In this document: piece by piece, positions 16,408-26,069 of the stretch
Position numbering within the stretch: the stretch's first letter is position 1
Layout of the letters: every line of letters begins with the position of its first letter
Source: Mameliella sp. CS4
GTDB lineage: Bacteria; Pseudomonadota; Alphaproteobacteria; Rhodobacterales; Rhodobacteraceae
Assembly: GCF_019392335.1 (NCBI RefSeq)
Contig: NZ_JAHXRQ010000010.1
Coordinates: 62,001-126,000, forward strand
Length of the DNA stretch: 64,000 nucleotides
Direction: 5' to 3'
Translations under genes and position numbers: made by a program
Notes under the pieces: model-generated
Told to the model about the DNA's origin: nothing
Seen by the model: only the letters and a program-made list of their open reading frames with translations
Databases searched by the model: none

Positions 16408-17768
16408 TCCTCCCCGAGGGCATCAGGGCGATAACAGAGCCGAAAGACATGGCCGCCTTTCTGCAAGGCGTCCGGGGCGAAACCGGGACCAGCCCGGCGG
16501 TCCTGTTGCCCGAAACGACGGAGCAGGTGGCGCAGTGTCAACGCTGTCTTGAGAGCATCGACACCCCCTTTGTCGCCCAGTCGGGCAACACGGGCCTGGT
16601 CGGCGCATCTGTCCCGGATGACACGGGTACGCAAGTCCTTCTCAGCCTCTCGCGCCTGCGCGACACCTTCGAGCTGGACCTTGCCAACCGCTCGCTGCGG
16701 GTCAGCGCCGGGTTCCGCCTGTCGGAGGTCAACGACCGGCTGGCAGAGCACGGGCTGTTCTTTCCCATCGACCTAGGCTCTGACCCGATGATCGGCGGCA
16801 TGCTCGCGACCAATACCGGCGGTGGGCGGTTCCTGCGCTATGGCGATGTGCGTCGCAATACGCTTGGGCTGACGGTAGTGACGGAGGGCGAAGTGCTGCG
16901 GCTTGGCAGTCCTGTGCGCAAGGACAACACTGGCCCTGACTGGAAGCAGATGCACATCGGCAGTTGCGGCTGGTTCGGCACCATCACCGAGGCGATCCTG
17001 AGCCTTGAGCCTGTGGTCACGGACCAAGCGACCGCCCTTGTTGTCCCCTCCAGCGATGCGGGCATGCTGACCTTGCTGCGTCATCTGGAAACGCGCGTCG
17101 GGCCGCTGCTGTCGGCTTTCGAATTCATGTCCCGCGCCGCGATGGCGCATACCTTTGACCACGCGGCGGCCCTGAAGAACCCTTTTGCCAGGGGCGAGAT
17201 CCCCGAAACCGCCGTGCTGATCGAGCTGTCCCGCCCCACGAAAGCCCCGTGGGACACGGCCCTGGACGAGGTGCTCGAAGCCGTGCTGTCCGAGGCGTGG
17301 GAACTTCCGGAGGCGCCGATTGAAGACGCGCTTTTTGGCCGTCCTCAGGAAATCTGGGCGCTGCGCCATGCGCTGTCCGAAGGTGTGAAATCGGCAGGTC
17401 CGCTGATCGCCTTCGATCTGGGCTTTACCCGGGACAAGGTGATCGCGTTCCGGGCTGCGATGACACGCAAACTCGCGGCAGATTTCCCGATGATGGAGAT
17501 CTGTGATTTTGGTCACCTTGGCGACGGCGGCTTGCATTTCAACCTGGTGAAAACGGATGGGCCCGTGGAGAGGGCATTCGAACAAAAGCTGCGCGACTAT
17601 GTCGTCGATGAGGCCGTGACCGCGTTCGGCGGGTCATTCAGCGCGGAGCATGGGATTGGCCCGAAGAACATCAAGTATCTTGAGAAAACGCCTGATTTTC
17701 AGAAGGCATGGCATAGCAGCGCTGGAAATCCAGTATTGTCGGGGTCGGGATTGATACCCCGTGTTTGA
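16404..17768 (+). CDS. D-2-hydroxyglutarate dehydrogenase-like FAD enzyme
   Basis: 454 residues of the FAD-linked oxidase family (VAO/PCMH fold). The FAD domain shows SGNTGLVGASVPDD and DPMIGGMLATNTGG; the C-terminal domain has GHLGDGGLHFNLV and GGSFSAEHGIGPKNIKYL with the expected metal/active-site histidines. D-2-hydroxyglutarate dehydrogenase and D-lactate dehydrogenase are hard to separate by eye. Direct coupling to hglS, whose product is D-2-hydroxyglutarate, settles it in favour of 2-oxoglutarate formation. It is the last gene of the operon. Confidence 0.88.
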   Translation: MILPEGIRAITEPKDMAAFLQGVRGETGTSPAVLLPETTEQVAQCQRCLESIDTPFVAQSGNTGLVGASVPDDTGTQVLLSLSRLRDTFELDLANRSLRVSAGFRLSEVNDRLAEHGLFFPIDLGSDPMIGGMLATNTGGGRFLRYGDVRRNTLGLTVVTEGEVLRLGSPVRKDNTGPDWKQMHIGSCGWFGTITEAILSLEPVVTDQATALVVPSSDAGMLTLLRHLETRVGPLLSAFEFMSRAAMAHTFDHAAALKNPFARGEIPETAVLIELSRPTKAPWDTALDEVLEAVLSEAWELPEAPIEDALFGRPQEIWALRHALSEGVKSAGPLIAFDLGFTRDKVIAFRAAMTRKLAADFPMMEICDFGHLGDGGLHFNLVKTDGPVERAFEQKLRDYVVDEAVTAFGGSFSAEHGIGPKNIKYLEKTPDFQKAWHSSAGNPVLSGSGLIPRV

Positions 17769-17867
17769 CGAATGCTGTCAGTCGCCATCGCTATGATGAA
17801 TCAACCTGGGCGCGGGATCTCGCGCTTCAGCCGGTCGCTCGCGGCCCAGCAGGATCGCCCCTCAATA

Positions 17868-19193
17868 TCAGAAGTCGGACACCTTGCCCCACTGGCTGCC
17901 TCCGAAGCGCGCGAGCCGGTATTGTGCCGCTTCGGTAATGGTCTTGCGCCCAAGAACCAGGTCCGCCACCAGGTGACCCACCCCCGGCCCGATGCCAAAG
18001 CCGTGCCCGGACAGGCCCGCGGCCAGGACAAGGCCCGGGATGCCGATGTCGGCGTCGATCACCGGCACGCCGTCCGGGGTGCTGTCGATGTAGCCGCCCC
18101 AGGTGGCCTGAACGGGAACCTTGCGCAGTTCAGGCACAAGCGCCTGCGCGCGCGCAAGCGTCTGGGCGATAACCTTGGCGTCGGGTTTCGGGTCAAGGAT
18201 CCGCACCCGTTCCATCGGGGTTGGCCGGTCGAGCGCCCAACGGCGGCGCGTCTCAAAGCCCGCGGCCCAGGCCTGTGTGCCGCCCGGGCGCAGCACGCGC
18301 CAGCGCCGGGCGAACATCGGCAGGAAATGCCGCATGCCCATGATCGCGCCGGGGGTAGGATCGATATTGGCGCGGCCCGAGGTGGCCAGCGTGTACCCGC
18401 CATCGGCGCGCCGGGTGACGGTGACGCGCGCGGTATGCAGCGCATCGGGCAGTCCCTCCGCGCCGGGCGCCAAGGACAGGGCCGAATTGCGGGCAGAGGC
18501 CTGCGGGAAGAAGATGCCCTGTTGGTGCAGGAAGCTGCCCGCCCAGGCGCCGCCCGCCACGACAACCGCAGGCGTGCGGATCGTGCCACGCTCGGTCACG
18601 ACAGCCGAAACCCGGCCCGCGCTGCGTTCGATGCCCCGTGCGGCGCAGGTCTGTACCACGTGGCCACCCAGCGTTTCGATCCCTTTGGCGATCAGCGGTG
18701 CCGCCCGTGACGGATCGGCGATGCCGTCGGTGGGCGACCAGACACCGCCTTTCCACTGTTGGCCCGTGGCGGCACCACGGACCGCCGCCTCCTGCGCGGT
18801 CAGCATGTGTGTCTCGACCCCTTCGCCACGCGCGAAACGGCCCCATTTCGCCCAGCCCTCGATCTCGGCCTCGTCGTTCGACAGGTAGATCAGTCCGCAG
18901 CGGCGGAAGCCCAGGCTGTCACCGATCTCGGCGCCCATGCGCTCCCATAGTGCGAGGCTGCGCGTGGACAGGGGCAGTTCCCGCGCATCGCGGTTCTGCT
19001 GGCGGCACCACCCCCAGTTGCGGCTGGACTGTTCACCGCCGATGGCGCCCTTTTCGACCAGCACGACCTTCTGGCCTTCGCGCGCCAGCCACCAGGCGGT
19101 ACAGACGCCGACGATGCCGCCGCCGATCACCACGCAGTCGGCGTCGGGGGGGAGGGTATCGGTTGTCGTCACTGCGAGGCGTGGTGCGGACAT
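17868..19193 (-). CDS. FAD-dependent D-amino-acid-oxidase-family protein
   Basis: 441 residues from the ATG at 19193, preceded by AAAGG. It has a Rossmann motif (VVIGGGIVGVCTAWWLAREG, about residues 20-40) and the C-terminal signature GLSGHGFGIGPGVGHLVADL of DadA/DAO-type flavoproteins. It is convergent with the lysine operon and divergent from an Lrp regulator. A D-lysine or other D-amino-acid oxidase feeding the same pathway is attractive, because pseudomonads use a D-lysine oxidase feeding pipecolate, but no piperideine reductase gene is seen nearby. Substrate unknown. Confidence 0.7.
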   Translation of the reverse strand: MSAPRLAVTTTDTLPPDADCVVIGGGIVGVCTAWWLAREGQKVVLVEKGAIGGEQSSRNWGWCRQQNRDARELPLSTRSLALWERMGAEIGDSLGFRRCGLIYLSNDEAEIEGWAKWGRFARGEGVETHMLTAQEAAVRGAATGQQWKGGVWSPTDGIADPSRAAPLIAKGIETLGGHVVQTCAARGIERSAGRVSAVVTERGTIRTPAVVVAGGAWAGSFLHQQGIFFPQASARNSALSLAPGAEGLPDALHTARVTVTRRADGGYTLATSGRANIDPTPGAIMGMRHFLPMFARRWRVLRPGGTQAWAAGFETRRRWALDRPTPMERVRILDPKPDAKVIAQTLARAQALVPELRKVPVQATWGGYIDSTPDGVPVIDADIGIPGLVLAAGLSGHGFGIGPGVGHLVADLVLGRKTITEAAQYRLARFGGSQWGKVSDF

Positions 19194-19362
19194 GGGCAGA
19201 CCTTTCGTTTGGCCGCAGCCTACCCGTTGAGATAAAGCGGGTTGTTCTGCAATTAGGCGCGCAAACGGCATTTCCTGTTGAAACCGGATGGTAAATAACG
19301 AGCAATGGGAGGCGGTCCCGCGCGGGCGGTTCCCCCGCCCGGAGCAGGTACAAGGAAACACG

Positions 19363-19857
19363 ATGAAGCCGGCCTACAAGCTCGACCGGATCGATGTGAA
19401 TATTCTCGCCGTGCTGCAACGCAACGGCCGCATCACGAACGTCGAACTGGCCGAGGAGGTGAACCTGTCGCCATCGCCCTGCCTGATGCGGGTCAAGAAG
19501 CTGCAGCAGGCGGGGTACATCCTGGGCTATTCGGCGCAGATTGACCTGGCCCGCCTTGGCTCGACGATGACGGTGTTTACTGAATTCACGCTCAAGAACC
19601 ACAGGCAGATCGATTTCGCCCGCTTTCAGGAGGCGTTGGAAAAGATCGATGCCTGTGTGGAATGCCACCTGGTCTCGGGCGGCTATGACTACCTGGTAAA
19701 GTTCGTCACCGGCGGGATTGACGATTACCAGTCCATCGTGGAGGGGCTGATCGACCGGGGGGTGGGTATCGACAAGTATTTCAGTTTTGTCGTGCTCAAG
19801 ACACCCTTCTCGCGCCAGCATATCGATCTGATACGCCTGTTCGGCGATCCGGATTAG
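19363..19857 (+). CDS. Lrp/AsnC-family transcriptional regulator
   Basis: 164 residues starting MKPAYKLDRIDVNIL after AAGGAAA. It has an N-terminal AsnC helix-turn-helix (NGRITNVELAEEVNLSPSPCLMRVKKLQQAG in two blocks) and a C-terminal RAM effector domain (CHLVSGGYDYLVKFV). Proteins of this group usually sense an amino acid and control the divergent catabolic gene, here the flavoprotein at 17868-19193. A GGGCGG/CCGCCC hairpin lies in the leader at about 19325-19341. Confidence 0.88.
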   Translation: MKPAYKLDRIDVNILAVLQRNGRITNVELAEEVNLSPSPCLMRVKKLQQAGYILGYSAQIDLARLGSTMTVFTEFTLKNHRQIDFARFQEALEKIDACVECHLVSGGYDYLVKFVTGGIDDYQSIVEGLIDRGVGIDKYFSFVVLKTPFSRQHIDLIRLFGDPD

Positions 19858-19914
19858 GTGTTTGATCCCCCGGTTTGGTGGTGAGATCCTTTCGCAGGAA
19901 TGGAAGGAAGCCTT

Positions 19915-20046
19915 GTGGGGCAAGGTCCTCATGGCTGCGCCACGTCCCCCGCACGCCGTCAGAACTGCACTGCAGCGGTCGCAAGCTTCGCTCTAGGAAC
20001 TGAGCCGGAAGTTCGGGATCAACCGCAAGACGATAGCGAAGTGGCG
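19915..20046 (+). pseudogene. IS481-family transposase, N-terminal remnant
   Basis: From GTG at 19915 the translation begins VGQGPHGCAT, resembling the usual MGQVLHGSAT start. After a frame change near 19945 it continues HAVRTALQRSQASL, then a TAG at 19994-19996 where an arginine is normal, then ELSRKFGINRKTIAKWR, the helix-turn-helix of IS481 transposases. Nothing of the catalytic domain follows. A dead fragment with a frameshift and a nonsense codon. Confidence 0.75.
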
Positions 20047-20529
20047 CTTGATCCCTTCGCGGGCTTCTTCCTGCGCACCTGCTTCGACCAGGTGGAGGTC
20101 CCGGGACGTTTCATGCGGCCTGATCGGCAGCGTTGACCATCCTCCGCAATCAGGGCCGAAGAAGAAATGCGCCCCGGATCCCTCCAGCAGATTTCATGGT
20201 TCGGGTGGTGTCATGTTGGCGCGCGGGTTGCGAAGAAATGGCTATTTGCGAGGTGCCAGATCATCGGTGCCCTGTTTCATTCAACGTGAAATTTTGCGGC
20301 AGCCGCTCCTACCTCAGGTGCTGGTCGAATTGCCCATGTACATCGGTCCAGCGCGCCGGTGCGGAAAGGCGGCATTCTCGAAGGCTGCGGTCTCCTGCGT
20401 CAGCAACGCATTCGGAAGAAAGGGGGCGTCCCAGGCCGACCCGGGGCACACGGTCGGGCGCCATATTCGTCATCGCCTGTCTCTGATCCTGGATGCACCT
20501 GCGGCCCTGCAATCATCAAGCTCAAATAT

Positions 20530-20541
20530 TTCAAGCTTGAA
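20530..20541. promoter_or_regulatory. Perfect palindrome upstream of the aminobenzoyl-CoA operon, probable MarR operator
   Basis: TTCAAGCTTGAA is a perfect 12-base inverted repeat, 74 bases before the first ATG of the operon. A second TCAAGCT lies 16 bases upstream at 20515-20521, and AAATATTT separates the two copies. The operon encodes a MarR repressor, which makes this the obvious candidate site. Confidence 0.6.
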
Positions 20542-20614
20542 GCAAATGGCCGACTCGCATATCGTCGTTGGAAAGCGCCGCGTCTCTTGCGCGGCGACTT
20601 GAAGGGAGATCGCA

Positions 20615-22906
20615 ATGCGGATTGCATGTTTGGGCGGGGGTCCTGCGGGGCTGTACTTTGCAATATCGACGAAACTGCGCGACCCTTCGGCTGAGGTCGT
20701 CGTCATCGAGCGGAACCGCAGTGATGACACCTTTGGCTGGGGCGTCGTTCTGTCGGACGAAACACTCCAAAACCTGGCGGCGAACGATCCGGTCAGCGCC
20801 AGGACGATTGGCGAGAATTTTGCCTATTGGGATGACATCGCCCTGCACTACCGGGGCGAAACGCATGTCTCCTCCGGGCATGGCTTCTGCGGGATCGGGC
20901 GCAAGAAGCTGCTGCTTTTGCTTCAGGATCGCGCGCGCGAACTGGGTGTCGAGCTTCGGTTCGAAACCGAGGTGCAAAGCGCCGAAGACTATCGCAAGGA
21001 GTTCGACGTTGTGGTCGCCAGCGATGGCCTGAACTCAAAGACCCGCACGCTCTACGCTGACAGCTTCAAGCCCGAGATCGACCAGCGGCTGTGCCAGTTC
21101 GTCTGGCTGGGCACCCATCAGAAGTTCGATGACGCCTTTACCTTTATCTTCGAAGAGACCGAACACGGCTGGATCTGGGTCCATGCCTACCAGTTCGACG
21201 ACGACACAGCGACCTTCATCGTGGAGTGTGCGCAGGACACCTTCGACCGTTTCGGTTTTGGCGAGATGAGCCAGCAAGAGACGATTGCGGTCTGCGAAAA
21301 GATCTTTGCCAAGTATCTGGATGGTCATTCCCTCATGACCAACGCGAGCCATATCCGGGGCTCTGCCTGGCTGCGTTTTCCCCGCGTGCTGTGCGAAACA
21401 TGGCATCATGAAAACGTCGTGCTGCTGGGCGATGCCTCGGCGACGGCGCATTTCTCCATCGGGTCCGGCACCAAGCTGGCGATGGAAAGCGCCATCGCCC
21501 TGGCCGAATACATCCACACCGAAGACAGCCTGGAAGCCGCCTTTACCCGCTACCAGGAGGAGCGCCGGCTGGAGGTCTTGCGCCTTCAGTCTGCCGCCCG
21601 CAACTCGCTGGAATGGTTCGAAGAGGTGGAGCGGTACCTGGGGCTCGATCCGGTCCAGCTGAACTATTCGATGCTCACCCGGTCCCAGCGCATCAGCCAT
21701 GAAAACCTGCGGATGCGCGACCCGAAGTGGATGGAAAGCGCCGAGCGGTGGTTCATGACCCAGGCGGGCATGGCAGCCGATGCGCCGGTGCGGGCGCCGA
21801 TGTTTGTACCCTTCAAGCTGCGCGACATGGAGCTGAAGAACCGCATCGTCGTCTCGCCAATGGCACAGTATCTGGCCGAGGACGGGTGCCCGAACGACTG
21901 GCACATGACGCATTACGGCGAGCGGGCCAAGGGCGGGGCAGGGCTGGTTTATACGGAAATGACCTGTGTCAGCCCATCGGGTCGGATCACGCCTGGATGT
22001 CCGGGGCTTTATGCGCCCGAGCATGAGGCCGCCTGGACGCGTCTGACCGACTTCGTGCACCAGTTTACCGATGCCAGGATCTGCTGCCAGATCGGACATT
22101 CCGGGCGCAAAGGCTCGACGAACATCGGGTGGGAAGGCATGGACAGGCCGCTTGCCGAGGGCAACTGGGATCTTGTCAGTGCCTCGCCGATCCCCTGGGC
22201 GGCTGAAAACGCCACCCCGCGTGAGATCACGCGGTCAGAGATGGACGAGATCCGCGATCAGTTCGTCAGCGCAGCGCAGATGGCCGACCGCGCGGGGTTC
22301 GACATGATCGAATTGCACGCCGCCCACGGCTACCTGATCTCGTCCTTCATCTCTCCGGTGTCGAATGACCGGACGGACGACTATGGCGGGAGCCTGGAAA
22401 ACCGCATGCGGTATCCGTTGGAAGTCTTCGAGGCGATGAGGGCCGTTTGGCCCGCTGCCAAGCCGATGTCGGTGCGCATCTCGGCCAATGACTGGGTCGG
22501 GGACGAAGGCATCACACCCGAGGAGGCGGTCGAGATCGCCCGAATGTTCACCGAAGCGGGGGCCGATCTGATCGACGTCTCGGCAGGCCAGACCACGACC
22601 GAGGCAAAGCCGGTCTATGGCCGGATGTTCCAGACGCCCTTCTCGGACCGCATCCGCAACGACGCTGGCATCAAGACGATGGCGGTCGGCAATATCTACG
22701 AGGCCGATCACGCCAACTCGATCCTGATGGCGGGTCGCGCCGATCTGGTTGCGGTCGGCCGTCCGCATCTGGCCGATCCTTATTGGACGCTCCACGAAGG
22801 AGCGAAGATCGGCGACCGCCTGGCCGCGTGGCCGAAGCCCTACGAGGCGGGACGCGACCAGACCTGGCGCCTGGCCGACCGTGAAGCAGAGACGATCCGG
22901 GTATGA
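20615..22906 (+). CDS. 2-Aminobenzoyl-CoA monooxygenase/reductase (ACMR-type fusion)
   Basis: 763 residues in two parts. Residues 1 to about 385 form a single-component FAD monooxygenase (GGGPAGLYF at 7-15; [25 protein letters not shown]). Residues about 395-760 form an Old Yellow Enzyme-type NADH:flavin reductase ([36 protein letters not shown]). This pairing is known from 2-aminobenzoyl-CoA monooxygenase/reductase, which hydroxylates and reduces the CoA-bound ring to a non-aromatic aminooxocyclohexene carboxyl-CoA. Salicylyl-CoA 5-hydroxylase-like annotations refer to the same architecture. An aminobenzoate-CoA ligase and kynureninase in the same operon favour 2-aminobenzoyl-CoA as substrate. 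First gene of the operon; overlaps the next by ATGA. Confidence 0.88.
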   Translation: MRIACLGGGPAGLYFAISTKLRDPSAEVVVIERNRSDDTFGWGVVLSDETLQNLAANDPVSARTIGENFAYWDDIALHYRGETHVSSGHGFCGIGRKKLLLLLQDRARELGVELRFETEVQSAEDYRKEFDVVVASDGLNSKTRTLYADSFKPEIDQRLCQFVWLGTHQKFDDAFTFIFEETEHGWIWVHAYQFDDDTATFIVECAQDTFDRFGFGEMSQQETIAVCEKIFAKYLDGHSLMTNASHIRGSAWLRFPRVLCETWHHENVVLLGDASATAHFSIGSGTKLAMESAIALAEYIHTEDSLEAAFTRYQEERRLEVLRLQSAARNSLEWFEEVERYLGLDPVQLNYSMLTRSQRISHENLRMRDPKWMESAERWFMTQAGMAADAPVRAPMFVPFKLRDMELKNRIVVSPMAQYLAEDGCPNDWHMTHYGERAKGGAGLVYTEMTCVSPSGRITPGCPGLYAPEHEAAWTRLTDFVHQFTDARICCQIGHSGRKGSTNIGWEGMDRPLAEGNWDLVSASPIPWAAENATPREITRSEMDEIRDQFVSAAQMADRAGFDMIELHAAHGYLISSFISPVSNDRTDDYGGSLENRMRYPLEVFEAMRAVWPAAKPMSVRISANDWVGDEGITPEEAVEIARMFTEAGADLIDVSAGQTTTEAKPVYGRMFQTPFSDRIRNDAGIKTMAVGNIYEADHANSILMAGRADLVAVGRPHLADPYWTLHEGAKIGDRLAAWPKPYEAGRDQTWRLADREAETIRV

Positions 22907-23646
22907 GCGTCGAGGGCAAGCATATCGTTGTCACCGGTGGCGGTACGGGCGTCGGGGCAGAGACCGCCCGGACATTGGCCGAAGCCGGTGCCAAGGTGAC
23001 GATCATGGGCCGGTCCAAAGCTCCGCTCATGGAGCAGGGCCTGCCCTACCAGCTCTGCGATGTGACCGATGCGGATGCCGTCGGACAGGCGTTTGACGGG
23101 GCGCGCGAGGCGCATGGGCCGATCACGGGGGTCGTTGCGAATGCAGGCGCCGCCGACAGCGTGCCGTTCGCCAAGATGACGCCCGAACAGCTGCAGGCCA
23201 TGCTGTCCGTGAACCTGATCGGCGTTTCGAATGTCTGGCAAGCGGCGCTGCCGGACATGAAAGCTGCCGGCTGGGGGCGGATGATCGCCATCGCATCGAC
23301 GGCAGGCCTGAAAGGCTATCCCTACGTTGCTGCCTATTGTGCGGCCAAGCACGGTGTCGTGGGCCTGACCCGCGCGCTGTCGCTGGAACTTGCAAGGACG
23401 GGCATCACCGTCAACGCGATCTGCCCCGGGTTCATCGAGACACCGATGCTGGACCGATCGATCGCCAACATCATCGAGAAAACCGGAAAGACCGAGGACG
23501 AGGCCCGCGCGGCACTCTACGCGGGCAACCCGCAAAAACGGTTCATTCAGACCGACGAGGTCGCCGGCGCGACGCTCTGGCTGTGCTCAGAGGCGGCGCG
23601 GTCGGTCAATGGGCATGCATTGAGCCTGACAGGAGGCGAGATATGA
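22903..23646 (+). CDS. Short-chain dehydrogenase of the aminobenzoyl-CoA operon
   Basis: 247 residues of classical SDR type: cofactor motif TGGGTGVG at about residues 11-18, NAG at about 80, catalytic serine in IASTAG and the YCAAK active site. It probably oxidises or reduces a hydroxy/keto acyl-CoA formed after ring reduction. ATGA overlap with the upstream fusion gene and overlap with the downstream MarR gene. Exact reaction unknown. Confidence 0.82.
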   Translation: MSVEGKHIVVTGGGTGVGAETARTLAEAGAKVTIMGRSKAPLMEQGLPYQLCDVTDADAVGQAFDGAREAHGPITGVVANAGAADSVPFAKMTPEQLQAMLSVNLIGVSNVWQAALPDMKAAGWGRMIAIASTAGLKGYPYVAAYCAAKHGVVGLTRALSLELARTGITVNAICPGFIETPMLDRSIANIIEKTGKTEDEARAALYAGNPQKRFIQTDEVAGATLWLCSEAARSVNGHALSLTGGEI

Positions 23647-24125
23647 CGGTGCACCCCCAGACGACTCGTGAGTCCCTCTCAAAGGAACGTCTGCGCCTCT
23701 GGCTGAAGCTGCTCAAGACCAGCCGGTCCATCGAGGACGAGGTGCGGCGCAGGCTCCGACGCCATCACGACTGGACCCTGCCACGGTTCGACGTGATGTC
23801 GGCCCTGTCGCGCGCGCCGGACGGGCTGAAGATGGGCGAGATCTCTCGCATGCTGAAGGTCTCGGGCGGCAATATCACGGGCATCGTGGACAAGCTGACC
23901 GAAGAAGGGCTGGCCCTGCGCGTCGCGATCCCCGGGGATCGGCGCGCCCAGCTGGTGCGCCTGACGGACAAAGGGCAGGAGATGTTCGCCCGGCATTCCG
24001 CGGACCATGAAGCCTGGATTGATGACATTCTTGGCGGGCTGGATGCCGACGATCTGGGCGGCATGATCGCCCGGCTCGACCGGCTTACCGAAACACTGCT
24101 GGCGGAGGACAAAGATGCGGACTGA
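23643..24125 (+). CDS. MarR-family transcriptional regulator of the aminobenzoyl-CoA operon
   Basis: 160 residues with a winged-helix core ([21 protein letters not shown] and the wing [18 protein letters not shown]). It lies inside the operon between the SDR and enoyl-CoA hydratase genes, with a 4-base overlap upstream and an 11-base overlap downstream. In comparable aromatic CoA operons such regulators are repressors released by the aryl-CoA; the palindrome at 20530 is a candidate operator. Ligand inferred. Confidence 0.85.
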   Translation: MTVHPQTTRESLSKERLRLWLKLLKTSRSIEDEVRRRLRRHHDWTLPRFDVMSALSRAPDGLKMGEISRMLKVSGGNITGIVDKLTEEGLALRVAIPGDRRAQLVRLTDKGQEMFARHSADHEAWIDDILGGLDADDLGGMIARLDRLTETLLAEDKDAD

Positions 24126-24915
24126 TGTAGAGCACTTCTTGTGCAAGGTTGAGGATGGCATCGCGACGGTGTCCCTGGACCGACCTGAACGAAAGAACCC
24201 CCTGACCTTCGACAGCTACGCGGAACTGCGCGACTGGTTTCGTGACCTGCACTACAGCGATGACGTCAAGGCCGTGGTTTTCGCCCCCAATGGCGGCAAC
24301 TTCAGTTCCGGCGGCGATGTGCATGACATCATCGGGCCGCTCACCAGAATGACCATGAAGGACCTCTTGGCCTTCACCCGCATGACCGGCGATCTGGTCA
24401 AGGCGATGGTGAATTGCGGCAAGCCGATCATCGCGGCGGTGGACGGCGTTTGCGCAGGCGCTGGGGCGATCATTTCGATGGCTTCCGATCTGCGGATCGC
24501 CACGCCTGAGGCCAAGACCGCCTTTCTGTTCAACCGCGTTGGGCTTGCGGGGTGCGACATGGGGGCTTGTGCCATCCTGCCGCGCATCATCGGTCAGGGA
24601 CGTGCCGCCGAGCTGTTGTACCTGGGCCGGTCCATGACCGCCGAGGAAGGCGCGGCCTGGGGATACTTCAACAAGGTTGTGCCTGCGGAAGACCTGCTGG
24701 CGACGGCGCAAGGGCTGGCGCGGCGCATCGCGGACGGGCCGACCTGGGCCAACATGATGACCAAGACCATGCTGGCACAGGAGTGGTCGATGTCCATCGA
24801 ACAGGCCATCGAAGCGGAGGCGCAGGCGCAAGCGATCTGCATGCAAGGGCAGGACTTTCACCGCGCCTACCAGGCGTTTGTGGCCAAGGAAAAACCGGTG
24901 TTCGAGGGCGACTGA
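24115..24915 (+). CDS. Enoyl-CoA hydratase/isomerase family protein
   Basis: 266 residues of the crotonase fold. Oxyanion-hole segments are readable ([12 protein letters not shown] and [20 protein letters not shown]), as is the second active-site region [15 protein letters not shown]. It would hydrate or hydrolytically open a cyclic enoyl/keto-CoA in the non-aromatic part of the pathway. Its ATG lies inside the end of the MarR gene and its TGA overlaps the next ATG (TGATG), so all three are coupled. Confidence 0.85.
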   Translation: MRTDVEHFLCKVEDGIATVSLDRPERKNPLTFDSYAELRDWFRDLHYSDDVKAVVFAPNGGNFSSGGDVHDIIGPLTRMTMKDLLAFTRMTGDLVKAMVNCGKPIIAAVDGVCAGAGAIISMASDLRIATPEAKTAFLFNRVGLAGCDMGACAILPRIIGQGRAAELLYLGRSMTAEEGAAWGYFNKVVPAEDLLATAQGLARRIADGPTWANMMTKTMLAQEWSMSIEQAIEAEAQAQAICMQGQDFHRAYQAFVAKEKPVFEGD

Positions 24916-26069
24916 TGTCAGACAAGAGCTTTCTCGACTGGCCGTTCTTCGAGGATCGGCACCGCGACCTGGCCGCTTCGCTGGAAGAATGGGCGGCGGA
25001 TCAATTGGCCACGGTCGATCATTCCGACACGGATGCGGCCTGTCGCCAGCTTGTGACGATGCTGGGCGAGGCGGGCATAGCCCGCCATTCCGGCGCCGAG
25101 GACGGCAAACTGGACGTGCGGACGCTCTGCCTGATCCGCGAGACGCTGGCGCGCCATGACGGGCTCGCGGATTTCGCTTTTGCCATGCAGGGGCTGGGGA
25201 CGGGCGCGATTTCCCTCTTTGGCTCACCAGAGCAAAAGGCCGACTGGCTGCCGCTTACGCGCTCTGGCAAAGCCATCTCGGCCTTCGCCCTGACCGAACC
25301 CGGCAGCGGGTCCGACGTGGCGGCCAACACGATGAGCGCCGAGCGTGACGGTGATCACTATGTCCTGACCGGGCAGAAGACCTGGATTTCCAACGGCGGG
25401 ATCGCCGATGTCTACACCGTCTTTGCGCGTACCGGCGAGGCGCCCGGCGCAAAGGGGATGTCGGCCTTTATCGTGCCTGCGGACACCGTAGGCCTTGAGA
25501 TCACGGAACGGCTTGAGACCATCGCGCCGCATCCTTTGGCAACACTGACCTTCAACGAGGCCCGCGTGCCCGCGGCGGCGATGATTGGTGCGCCGGGGCA
25601 AGGCTTCAAGATCGCGATGTCGGTGCTGGATGTCTTCCGCTCCACGGTTGCGGCGGCAGCGCTGGGGTTTGCGCGGCGGGCCTTGGACGAGGCCCTGGGG
25701 CGGGTGACGACCCGGCAGATCCAGGGCGCGCCGCTCTTCGATCTGCAGATGGTGCAGGGGCATATCGCGGACATGGCGCTCAACGTGGATGCGGCGGCGC
25801 TGCTGGTCTACCGCGCCGCGTGGACCAAGGACAGCGGCGCGCCCCGGGTGACGCGCGAGGCGGCGATGGCCAAACTGTTCGCCACCGACCAGGCGCAGCA
25901 GGTTATCGACAAGGCGGTGCAGTTGCACGGCGGCGATGGCGTCAAATCGAACGAGACCGTCGAAAAACTCTATCGCGAAATCAGGGCCTTGCGCATCTAC
26001 GAAGGGGCTTCGGACGTACAGCGCGTCGTCATCGCGCGCCAGGCTCTCAACGCTTTTCAGGGGAAATGA
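24915..26069 (+). CDS. Acyl-CoA dehydrogenase
   Basis: 384 residues starting [12 protein letters not shown] at the ATG overlapping the hydratase stop; a longer frame upstream runs antiparallel to no family sequence. FAD/substrate motifs [15 protein letters not shown] and [12 protein letters not shown], and the C-terminal [15 protein letters not shown] with the catalytic glutamate. It introduces a double bond into an acyl-CoA, passing electrons to ETF. In this operon it belongs to the beta-oxidation-like steps after ring reduction. Confidence 0.87.
   Translation: MSDKSFLDWPFFEDRHRDLAASLEEWAADQLATVDHSDTDAACRQLVTMLGEAGIARHSGAEDGKLDVRTLCLIRETLARHDGLADFAFAMQGLGTGAISLFGSPEQKADWLPLTRSGKAISAFALTEPGSGSDVAANTMSAERDGDHYVLTGQKTWISNGGIADVYTVFARTGEAPGAKGMSAFIVPADTVGLEITERLETIAPHPLATLTFNEARVPAAAMIGAPGQGFKIAMSVLDVFRSTVAAAALGFARRALDEALGRVTTRQIQGAPLFDLQMVQGHIADMALNVDAAALLVYRAAWTKDSGAPRVTREAAMAKLFATDQAQQVIDKAVQLHGGDGVKSNETVEKLYREIRALRIYEGASDVQRVVIARQALNAFQGK

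Larger units (their letters stand above)
19858..20614. other. Gene-poor gap with IS remnant and operator
   Basis: 757 bases between the Lrp gene and the aminobenzoyl-CoA operon. I see an N-terminal fragment of an IS481-type transposase (19915-20046) and an AT-rich region with a 12-base palindrome (20530-20541) just before the operon. The stretch from about 20050 to 20500 holds no gene I can support; its open frames show no family features. Confidence 0.6.

Noticed and set aside
17810..17825. GCGCG-GGATCT-CGCGC hairpin between the lysine operon and the convergent oxidase gene
   Set aside because: Only five base pairs and no T tract; such short stems are common by chance at this GC content.
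20047..20510. Several open frames of 60-180 codons between the IS481 fragment and the aminobenzoyl-CoA operon
   Set aside because: No ribosome-binding site, no recognisable domain, odd composition and mutual overlap; treated as non-coding.
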